Assembly: GCA_903845125.1 (NCBI GenBank) | Contig: CAIMWS010000055.1 | Coordinates: 1-35,970, forward strand | Reading direction: 5' to 3' | Length of the DNA stretch: 35,970 nucleotides | Source: an uncultured Verrucomicrobiota bacterium | GTDB lineage: Bacteria; Verrucomicrobiota; Verrucomicrobiia; Limisphaerales; UBA1319 | Shown here: positions 25,853-32,920 of the stretch, piece after piece | How the letters are laid out: the number at the start of each line of letters is the position of its first letter | How positions within the stretch are numbered: position 1 is the first letter of the stretch | Notes under the pieces: model-generated | Database searches by the model: none | The model's input: only the letters and a program-made list of their open reading frames with translations | Told to the model about the DNA's origin: nothing | Program-made: the position numbers and the translations under genes

Positions 25853-28144
25853 ATGAACTCGAATTTATCCAGGAGCGCGAACGCCACCCGATGGCGGTTC
25901 AGCAACCGCCCGGGGGGCGGAAATTTCCTCGTCGCAGGCTTCCTTGTTTTCCTGGGGAGCCTGGGGCTCGCTTCCCGTGCGCCTGCCGCGGAGCAATGGA
26001 GCGTGTTTGAGAGCACATTCACTTCGGCGAAAAGCTACGACAATCCTTTCGTGGACGTGCAGGTCGACGTGGTCTTTCGCCGCGGAGATCAGCAATGGCT
26101 GGTTCCTGCTTTCTGGGCCGGGGGCGGCCAGTGGACGGTTCGCTTCGCTCCCCCGGCACCGGGCGATTACACGTTCCAAGCCCGGTGTTCGGACCCGGCG
26201 AACCCGATGGGAAACGGGGCTGCTCAAGTCCTGCACGTCACGGCCTACACGGGCGACAACCCGCTGCTCAAACATGGTTTTATCCGGGTCTCGGGGGACC
26301 AACGGCATTTTGAGCACGCTGACGGCACGCCGTTCCTATGGCTGGGTGATACCTGGTGGAAGAACCTCTGCCAGCGGATGACCTGGGAAGGTTTTCAGGA
26401 ACTGACCGCAGACCGCCGGGCCAAGGGTTTTTCCGTGGTGCAGATTGTCTGCGGCCCTTATCCCGACGAAGGATTTCTCGAACCACGCCTCGCCAATGAG
26501 GGCGGGCTTCCTTATGCATCCATAAAGTTCGACCGGGTGAATCCGAAGTATTTTGATTACGCAGACCGCCGCCTGAAGCACCTGGTCGATGCGGGCCTTT
26601 CCCCGGCGATTGTTGGCGCCTGGGGGCGTGGCGACTGCAACAGCATGGAGGCGATCGGAGCGGCCGGCCTGAAGCGGCACTGGCGGTATCTCGTGGCTCG
26701 CTACAGCGCCTATCCGGTTTTCTGGATTCTGGCGGGTGAGATTCCGGAGGAAACCAAATGGGGACAGGGCCCCTGGGCTGAAGTGGCGGGGTATCTTCGC
26801 AGTATCGATCCCTATCATCGCCTGTTGACCTGCCACACGGGCCATGGGCGGCGCGGCGCCAAAGGGGATAGCCATGTGATTGACTTCGACATGGTCGGCG
26901 GAAGTCACGACGAACGGGTCGCCGTGGAGGCGAAGACGCTGGCGATTGTCGCCACCGCCTATGCGAAAGACCCGCCCATGCCGGTGCTGGTTGGGGAGAC
27001 CTGCTATGAGGGGCACATGCAGCAGGGCTTCGGGGATGTGCAGCGCCGGATGTTCTGGGGGAGCATGCTCAGCGGCGCCGCGGGCCACACCTACGGCGCG
27101 GCGGGCATCTGGCATGCCAGCGTGGAAGGCGATCCTGGTTGTGCATCGGCAGCGTTCGGAGGCAGCAAGGTGTATGATTGGACCACCTGGCAGGAAGGCA
27201 TGCGCTACCCGGGCGCCACCCAGCTCGGGATCGGCAGGAAGTTGCTGGAGCAATATCCTTGGTCGCGCTTCGCGCCGCATCCGGAATGGACCGGGACGAA
27301 CTGCATCGCGGCCGGCATTCCGGGCGAAGTCCGTTTCATTTACCAGCCGCGCCGCGGCATTTACAATTGGGAGGGGACGGTGGTGAAGCGCCTGGAACGG
27401 GGCGTGACCTATCATGTCTTCTATTTCGATCCGGCCACCGGCCGGCGCTTTGATCAAGGAACCGTGATGTATGCCGGCCCCACCGCTCCCCCTTTCGCGG
27501 GCCACACGAAGCCGATGCTGTTCGAAGACCGTTTTGAGGGCCCCGACACCGGGGCCTGGAAGGATTACGGCACGCCGGCGCGCCGCGAGAACGCCCGTTT
27601 GGTTGGTGGCAAAGGCATGGTCACCATCGCGGAAAGAATCAGCGAACTGGATTTGATGGCCAGCGTTGACGCCCACAGCGATGCGGAAGCCGGCGTCATC
27701 CTGCGCTTCCACGACCCGCAGAACTATCTGGTCGCGCTGTACAGTCCTTTGCTCAAGGCCATCTTTTTGCATGACCGCCAGAACGGGCAGTGGGGCGGGA
27801 TGCTGGGCCGGGTGGACGTCCCGGAGGTGGGGGCGAAAATTCATCTCCTGGCGGCGGCTTGCGGTGAATTTGCGGCCCTGGTGCTGACCGACGGCCAGCG
27901 CACCTACGCCACGCCGGTCGTCAAGGTCGGCAATACGACGGCGGGCAAGACCGGGCTGTGGCTGTTCCAGATCGGGGAGCGGCAGGAGTTCAGCCGGTTC
28001 GCGGTTTCCGCAACCCCGTTCGATCCGCCGCAAGGTCTTGTCGAAGCCAGCGTGCCGGGAGTCATCAGGACCGACGAATACCGTACTCCCAACGTGCCTT
28101 CGCCCCAGGATTGGGTTTTGGTGCTCGAACGACTCAAACCATGA
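25853..28144 (+). CDS. DUF5060-DUF4038 glycoside hydrolase, GH140-like, with C-terminal beta domain
   Basis: The 763-residue secreted protein has a signal peptide (about 1-45, ASRAPAAEQ), a DUF5060 beta domain (about 48-135; VDVQVDVVFRRGDQQWLVPA, FAPPAPGDYTFQARC), a DUF4038-type TIM barrel (about 145-470; FEHADGTPFLWLGDTWW, ILAGEIPEE with E296, VLVGETCYEG with E382, GAAGHTYGAAGIWH) and a LamG-like C-terminal domain (about 550-745). The barrel is related to GH140 apiosidases and putative collagen-binding-domain hydrolases. Removal of apiose or another side-chain sugar is plausible but not shown. It follows the SGNH esterase gene by 113 bases and is probably in the same operon. Confidence 0.86.
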   Translation: MNSNLSRSANATRWRFSNRPGGGNFLVAGFLVFLGSLGLASRAPAAEQWSVFESTFTSAKSYDNPFVDVQVDVVFRRGDQQWLVPAFWAGGGQWTVRFAPPAPGDYTFQARCSDPANPMGNGAAQVLHVTAYTGDNPLLKHGFIRVSGDQRHFEHADGTPFLWLGDTWWKNLCQRMTWEGFQELTADRRAKGFSVVQIVCGPYPDEGFLEPRLANEGGLPYASIKFDRVNPKYFDYADRRLKHLVDAGLSPAIVGAWGRGDCNSMEAIGAAGLKRHWRYLVARYSAYPVFWILAGEIPEETKWGQGPWAEVAGYLRSIDPYHRLLTCHTGHGRRGAKGDSHVIDFDMVGGSHDERVAVEAKTLAIVATAYAKDPPMPVLVGETCYEGHMQQGFGDVQRRMFWGSMLSGAAGHTYGAAGIWHASVEGDPGCASAAFGGSKVYDWTTWQEGMRYPGATQLGIGRKLLEQYPWSRFAPHPEWTGTNCIAAGIPGEVRFIYQPRRGIYNWEGTVVKRLERGVTYHVFYFDPATGRRFDQGTVMYAGPTAPPFAGHTKPMLFEDRFEGPDTGAWKDYGTPARRENARLVGGKGMVTIAERISELDLMASVDAHSDAEAGVILRFHDPQNYLVALYSPLLKAIFLHDRQNGQWGGMLGRVDVPEVGAKIHLLAAACGEFAALVLTDGQRTYATPVVKVGNTTAGKTGLWLFQIGERQEFSRFAVSATPFDPPQGLVEASVPGVIRTDEYRTPNVPSPQDWVLVLERLKP

Positions 28145-28296
28145 CTACGCATACCCTTCTCCCCCCTTACCCTTTTCTCCTGGCTGCTTCAGACAGCTGC
28201 AAAAAGGGCACACCGGTGCCGGATGGCTGACGATGTGATCCAAGCCCGGCGAGAAGCCCGGCGACGCGGTGACAGGAAACCAGGAAAAGCCCTGTT

Positions 28297-28959
28297 ATGA
28301 ATAGCGTGAAAGCACTCAGAGTAATCGGTCTGGTGGTGGCCTCCTTCGCCTGGCAGGCGCCAGGCGCCAGTCCCGCAGCGGAAGCCAGCGCGCGCCTGCT
28401 GGCGCAGGCCGGGCCGCGGATCAAGGCGATCTACGAAACGAACGAGTTTCGCATGCCCTCTTTGGGCGCCACCTGGCTGCCGGACGGCTCGGGGGATCTG
28501 AAGGTGGAGACACCGGATGGCGCGGCGGGAGCGGAGATCGCCCGCTATGATACCGCCAGCGGCCAGCGCACGGTCGTGGTGGCCAGCGGGAAACTCCTGG
28601 TCCCCGCCACCTCCCCGTGCCCGGGGACCCGCGGGGGCATCCGTGCGCCGTCGGGCAACCGTTTTCTGTTGTCCACGGACCTGACCAGCGGCGGGCGCGG
28701 GAGCAATCATTGGCTGTATGAACCGGTGTCGGGATCCTTGCGTCCAGTGGACGCCGGTCGCGGAGCGCGGTTTGAGTCGAATGCCTTTTCACCGGATGGC
28801 CAGCAGCTATTGGGTTCGCGCGGCGCGGACTTGATCGTGTTCGACCTGGCCAGTGGCCAGGTGCTGCCGCTGACCAAAAACGGCGATCCCGGCACGATCG
28901 GCTTTCATTCACGCCCCCAGCAACCGGCAACTCAGACAAAATGGCGCCCACCGTCATGA
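28297..28959 (+). pseudogene. Truncated 5' copy of the S9 peptidase gene
   Basis: The ORF encodes a signal peptide and the first ~200 residues of an S9 peptidase beta-propeller, nearly the same as the gene at 32921: shared blocks include IKAIYETNEFRM, GATWLPDGSG, TPDGAAGAEIARYD and GARFESNAFSPDGQQLLGSR. DNA similarity starts near 28331 and stops near 28900, after LPLTKNGDPGTI; the rest (GFHSRPQQ to the stop) is unrelated. The serine hydrolase domain is missing, so it cannot be an active peptidase. A changed segment (SPCPGTRGG in place of SQRLRIRGF) also suggests decay. It lies 4.7 kb upstream of the full copy in the same orientation. Confidence 0.85.
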
Positions 28960-29834
28960 AAACGACATCGCGAATGACCCTTGTTGCATCAAAAATCACC
29001 TTGAATAATCCACTCTTACCACACAGGATGGCCGCCGTCATGAAAACGACATCGCAAATGACCTTTGTTGCATCAAAATTCAATTTGAATAGTCCCTTCT
29101 GGCCACACAGGATGGCCGCCGTTCTTGTCCAGGCGGCACGCTTTCTGAGCGGCCTTCGCCTCCTCCGTGCGGCTGTGGTGGGGGTGGCTTCGATGGCGGT
29201 TGTCGATGGATTACAAACCCAGCTTAGTGCAGCGCTGAGCATCGAGTCTTGGACTCGACGCAATTCTGAAATGGAACTTCGCCTCGCCTTCCCAACCGAG
29301 TTCGGCAGGCGTTACAGGATTGAAGCATCGACCAACCTGGTTTCCTGGGAGACGAGGCTGGTGACTGAGGCGTCGCTGGGGGCCTCCCTGCCGGTTGTGG
29401 TCAAAGCCCCGGCCGCAACGCCGCACTTCTTCAGGGCGTCCCTTTTCGACTGGGAGGAATTGAGGGCTGAACTGCAGGCGGCCCGCCAGCATTGGCTCGC
29501 GAACGGTCTTGTCACCTACCACTTCCAATTTTATTGGCGGTGTGTCAATTGTCACCCCAACTTTAAGGATTTGGTCCGGGTGGATGTTCGCGACCGATCC
29601 ATAGTTGGCGTGACTTCGGTTGCCACCGGAGAGGCCCTGCCACCGGACCAATGGGTCCACTACACGGTCGAGGGTTTGTTCGATTGGATCGAAGGAAAGC
29701 TGGCTCTGCATCCAGAGGTCATCCAGGTCGCCTTCGACCCTGTTTTGGGGTATCCAGTCTCTGGCTTCTACGATCAGTCCAGCCTGATGAACGACGAGGA
29801 GATGGGCTTTGAACTGAATTCCCTCTCCCCGTGA
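28941..29834 (+). CDS. DUF6174-type protein with repeat-derived N-terminus
   Basis: The C-terminal ~100 residues match DUF6174: YHFQFYWRCVNCHPNF, VRVDVRDRSIVGVTSV, VEGLFDWIEGKL, VQVAFDPVLGYPVSGFYD-like strands and NDEEMGFEL. A preceding beta stretch (LAFPTEFGRRYRIEASTNL, VSWETRL) resembles the short C-terminal-type beta modules common in Verrucomicrobiota. The function is unknown. The open frame begins at 28941 and runs through the two 84-bp repeats. A start at 29112 (MAAVLVQAARFLSGLRLLRA) would put a signal-peptide-like segment at the N-terminus, so the first 57 residues may be repeat DNA and not protein. The cysteine pair CVNC is notable for the family. Confidence 0.7.
   Translation: MAPTVMKTTSRMTLVASKITLNNPLLPHRMAAVMKTTSQMTFVASKFNLNSPFWPHRMAAVLVQAARFLSGLRLLRAAVVGVASMAVVDGLQTQLSAALSIESWTRRNSEMELRLAFPTEFGRRYRIEASTNLVSWETRLVTEASLGASLPVVVKAPAATPHFFRASLFDWEELRAELQAARQHWLANGLVTYHFQFYWRCVNCHPNFKDLVRVDVRDRSIVGVTSVATGEALPPDQWVHYTVEGLFDWIEGKLALHPEVIQVAFDPVLGYPVSGFYDQSSLMNDEEMGFELNSLSP
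28944..29111 (+). repeat. Two tandem 84-bp repeats plus the first 12 bases of a third
   Basis: Unit 1 (28944-29027) and unit 2 (29028-29111) both carry CATGAAAACGACATCGC, AATGACC, TTGTTGCATCAAAA and CCACACAGG at the same spacing; ATGGCCGCCGT begins again at 29112. The period is 84 bases (28 codons), so it stays in frame with the following DUF6174 gene and encodes MKTTSxMTxVASKxxLN twice. The units are less GC-rich than their surroundings. They begin about 45 bases after the breakpoint of the truncated S9 copy. Confidence 0.8.
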
Positions 29835-30162
29835 TGGAACCATAAGGCCCTCACGCAATTCCCAAAACCATGCCGCGCGCCCCGCAAATACCCATGAAAA
29901 CCGCCGCCATCGAAAACCTGGGTCGGCGCGTGGCGAGCCCTCCATGGCTCAAACCGAAATGGCTCCGAGAGTGAAAGTCACCCCTTTCGCGTTCCATGCC
30001 TTACAGTGCCTCACCGCTTTCGCGGCGGAGAAAAAACCACTGCCCAAGGCTCACCCCACACGCAAAATCGAAGGGCCGACCGTGCCAAACACGACGTTGG
30101 CTAACCCGCGAAGCCGGACTGCCCAGAAATTCTAACAATAAATAAAGCGACAAAACAAAAAC
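29835..30162 (+). other. Intergenic region, 328 bp, no confident gene
   Basis: Between the DUF6174 stop and the second esterase I see no recognisable protein. Short frames at 29893 (26 codons) and 29944 (63 codons) overlap each other and match nothing I know. The last 40 bases before the esterase are AT-rich (TTCTAACAATAAATAAAG) and are the best place for its promoter. No RNA gene or insertion sequence was recognised. Confidence 0.5.
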
Positions 30163-31674
30163 TTGAAAACACGAAATCAAATTCCAAGCGTATGGCTTAC
30201 CGCCACACTCCTGGCGCAGCTTGCCCTCCCAGCCGCAGACGTGCCGATGCCCCGTCCAGACGGCCAGCCCGCGGACATGACCAAAAAGGTCAAAGTCTTC
30301 ATCCTGCTGGGCCAGTCCAACATGGTCGGCGCCGGCAAGGTGAAAGGCGGTGACGGCTCGCTGGAGTTTGCCGTGAAGGAAAAGAAGAAGTACCCCTACC
30401 TCATGCAGGATGACGGCCAGTGGACGGAGCGCCAGGATGTCCGCTTTGTGCGATACATGTCCGGCAGAGGCCCGCTGAACAACGAATGGATGACCGTGAA
30501 GGGCAACACGCTGGGCCCGGAATTCGGGATTGGCCATGTGCTGGGCAATGCCATTGATGCGCCCGTGATGATTCTCAAGTGCTGCATCGGTAACCGGGCT
30601 TTGGGCTGGGACCTCTTGCCGCCGGGGAGTGAGCGCTCCGAGTTTGTCACCAAGGACAAGGCGGGCGTGGAAATAAAGCTGGTCTATGCCGGTTACCAAG
30701 ACAAACCCGAGTTCTGGGAAATGGACCCGGCCAAGGGCCTCAAAACCGAACCCCCGCCCTGGCTGGACAAAGCGGGCAAGCCGATCAACTGGTATGCCGG
30801 CAAGCAGTGGGACGACGACACCGGCGACGCCAAAAAGGCTCTGGCCGATCTCGAAAGGCACTACCCGGGAGCAAAAGGCTATGAGGTCGCCGGCTTCTTC
30901 TTCTGGCAGGGCGAGAGAGACGCCGGTAACGCCGGTCACGCCGCCCATTACGAGAAGAACCTGGTGGCTTTCATCAAGGCGTTGCGAAAGGAATTCAACG
31001 CCCCCGACGCGAAGTTCGTCTGCGGCACGTTGGGCGAAGCTGTGAAAGGCGCCAGCGGACCGGGCGGTCAGGTGCTCGAGGCCCATCTCGCCGTGGACGG
31101 CAGCACCGGCAAGTATCCCGAGTTCAAGGGCAACGTCGCGACCCTCTACACGCACCCCATGGCACAAGGCGGCAGCGGCAACGGCCACTACGGCGGCAAG
31201 GCGGAAGTTTATATGGACGTCGGTGAAGCCATGGGCAACGCCATGGTTGAACTGCTGAAAAACACGGTAAAAACTCCCGGCGAGACGAAAAAGCTGGTTC
31301 CGGAAGAGGACGTGGCGTTCTTCGAAAAGAAATATCAGAAGAGGATCACTGGTGTGAAACCGAAGAGTGAGTATCCCGACCCGGACCAGTTTTACTCGGC
31401 CATCGCGGTGCAGTTGGGTATTCCCGAGATCGCCTGGAAGGCGGCGGCTGAGAAGTACGGGTGGAAGAAAGACGACGGCAAAAACACCTTCACCATCCTG
31501 AAAGGCGGACCTGCGGCAGGAGGCGGGCAGGGGACATGGGACATCATGTTCATGCGCTACACGATCAACCCTCAGACCCGGAAGCCCGACCAGGCCAGCA
31601 GGCAGCAGGTGATGGTGCAACTCGACTATGACGGGAACATCAGGTTTCCAGAGATTCCCATAGGAAACCGGTAA
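30163..31674 (+). CDS. Second SGNH sialate O-acetylesterase-like (SASA) enzyme
   Basis: The 503-residue product has a signal peptide (about 1-25, LALPAADVP) and SGNH blocks VFILLGQSNMVGAGK (Ser about 52), NTLGPEFGIGHVLGN, MILKCCIGNRALGWDLLPPG, FFFWQGERDAGN and NGHYGGKAEVYMDVGEAMGN with the likely catalytic His. A further ~140-residue C-terminal region (EEDVAFFEKKYQKRITGVKP onward) is not part of the esterase core and is unrecognised. It should be an extracytoplasmic carbohydrate esterase. The start is TTG at 30163, preceded by AT-rich DNA without a Shine-Dalgarno site. It is a distant paralogue of the esterase at 24528, with only the family motifs shared. Confidence 0.88.
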   Translation: MKTRNQIPSVWLTATLLAQLALPAADVPMPRPDGQPADMTKKVKVFILLGQSNMVGAGKVKGGDGSLEFAVKEKKKYPYLMQDDGQWTERQDVRFVRYMSGRGPLNNEWMTVKGNTLGPEFGIGHVLGNAIDAPVMILKCCIGNRALGWDLLPPGSERSEFVTKDKAGVEIKLVYAGYQDKPEFWEMDPAKGLKTEPPPWLDKAGKPINWYAGKQWDDDTGDAKKALADLERHYPGAKGYEVAGFFFWQGERDAGNAGHAAHYEKNLVAFIKALRKEFNAPDAKFVCGTLGEAVKGASGPGGQVLEAHLAVDGSTGKYPEFKGNVATLYTHPMAQGGSGNGHYGGKAEVYMDVGEAMGNAMVELLKNTVKTPGETKKLVPEEDVAFFEKKYQKRITGVKPKSEYPDPDQFYSAIAVQLGIPEIAWKAAAEKYGWKKDDGKNTFTILKGGPAAGGGQGTWDIMFMRYTINPQTRKPDQASRQQVMVQLDYDGNIRFPEIPIGNR

Positions 31675-31767
31675 TTCATGCGCTGCCTCCGCCAAGGCAA
31701 TCGGAAGTGGATTGCCATGAGAAACAAATCCCTGTTAAACCATTTCACCAGAAATAGAAACCAGACA

Positions 31768-32490
31768 ATGAAAACAGAATTCAATGGCAGTCGGACGTGC
31801 ATCAAGAGTCAATTCGGGCCGCTCCTTCCATCCGTTGCTTCTCTGCTCACGGTAACGCTCCTGGCTTGGACCGCATTGTTTGGAGCCGCCAAGGCGGACA
31901 TAAAGCCGGACTCCCAGCCAAAAAAATGGCTGGCCAACCCGGCGAAGCATCAAGTTGTAATCCGCCGCGAAACTACGGATAACCAAAAGTCCAACCTGAT
32001 CGCTGCCGCCGAGGCGGCTCAACCGTCGAAGGAGACACTGCGCCTGGCCGCGGAAGCCCGCGACCGTAACGACCCGCTCCGCTTGGCCCAGCCGAAAGAT
32101 GCGAAGGCCCCTGTCGGTGACAAGGTTTGGTGGTATAAGGAGCAACTCGGCATCCGAATTCCCTGCGCGATCACCGCCGACGCCGTCGCCTATTACTCGG
32201 ATTTGGTGAAGAAATATGGCAACCAAGCCTTCCAGCGCTATGCGGAGCCTTCCAGCCGCTTCGACTATCGCGCCGGCGTCCAGTTCCACAAGGAGTTCAA
32301 GCTCGGTGACCAAACCTTCCATGACGTCCACGTGGTCACCCTCAAGCTCACCTTCGACCAGAACTTCGCCGCCACCGCGACCGAGGGGATGCATTTTGAG
32401 AAGGAACGGATGGTCATCCTCGATGCCGGCAGCAAGGTGCTCCACATCGCTGGCGACGGTCCAACCGAGGTGCCGATTCTGGCGATATGA
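31768..32490 (+). CDS. Secreted protein of unknown function
   Basis: The 240-residue product has a signal peptide (hydrophobic LLPSVASLLTVTLLAWTALF, cleavage near AAKA). A Lys/Ala-rich charged middle is followed by a conserved-looking C-terminus (QRYAEPSSRFDYRAGVQFHK, VHVVTLKLTFDQNF, EKERMVILDAGSKVLHIAGD). I do not recognise a family. It follows the second esterase by 93 bases and is probably co-transcribed with it. The open frame starts at 31678; I chose ATG 31768 because it gives a normal signal peptide. The reading frame after its stop continues into the GH71/99-like remnant, but this may be chance. Confidence 0.6.
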   Translation: MKTEFNGSRTCIKSQFGPLLPSVASLLTVTLLAWTALFGAAKADIKPDSQPKKWLANPAKHQVVIRRETTDNQKSNLIAAAEAAQPSKETLRLAAEARDRNDPLRLAQPKDAKAPVGDKVWWYKEQLGIRIPCAITADAVAYYSDLVKKYGNQAFQRYAEPSSRFDYRAGVQFHKEFKLGDQTFHDVHVVTLKLTFDQNFAATATEGMHFEKERMVILDAGSKVLHIAGDGPTEVPILAI

Positions 32491-32892
32491 TGGATCCCAG
32501 CCACAACCAGGAAGAACCAACAGCTTTATATGCCAGTCGTTTTCCCCGGCTTCTCTTGGGCCAATCTTAAACCCGGCACACAGCCGGATCGAATTCCCTG
32601 CAACGGCGGCCGTTTCCTGTGGACCCAGGCCTGGAATGTGCGTCCGGTGGGCGCACGGATGCTGAAGATCGCCATGTTCGACGAAGTCAACGAAAGCACG
32701 GCCGTCTTTAAGGTGGCGGCGAAACGGCAGGACGCCCCCGATCAGGGCTGTTGGTTGCCCCTCGACGCTGCCGGCGAAGACCTGCGCTCCGATTGGTATC
32801 TCAAGCTGTCCAGCGAAATCACCAAACGCTTTCGCGGTGAGCCGGGCAGCCTTGTGTTTCCGTTGCCCTTTCCCGCGAGGTGCCTGGGATAG
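32491..32892 (+). pseudogene. C-terminal remnant of a GH71/GH99-like hydrolase
   Basis: From the ATG at 32530 the frame reads MPVVFPGFSWANLKPG, GGRFLWTQAWNVRPVGARML, KIAMFDEVNESTAVFKVA, DQGCWLPLDAAGEDLRSDWY and LKLSSEITKRF. This is the last ~110 residues of GH71/99-like proteins of Verrucomicrobiota and Bacteroidota, where a longer barrel precedes them. The N-terminal two thirds of the enzyme are absent; upstream is the unknown secreted gene. The remnant includes the conserved MFDEV block but not the whole active site. A functional short protein is unlikely. Confidence 0.7.
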
Positions 32893-32920
32893 CAACCACC
32901 CCGCTAAAGATGCGAGATCC

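Noticed and set aside
29893-30135. Short frames in the 328-base gap before the second esterase
   Set aside because: They overlap each other, resemble no known family, and have no ribosome-binding signal.
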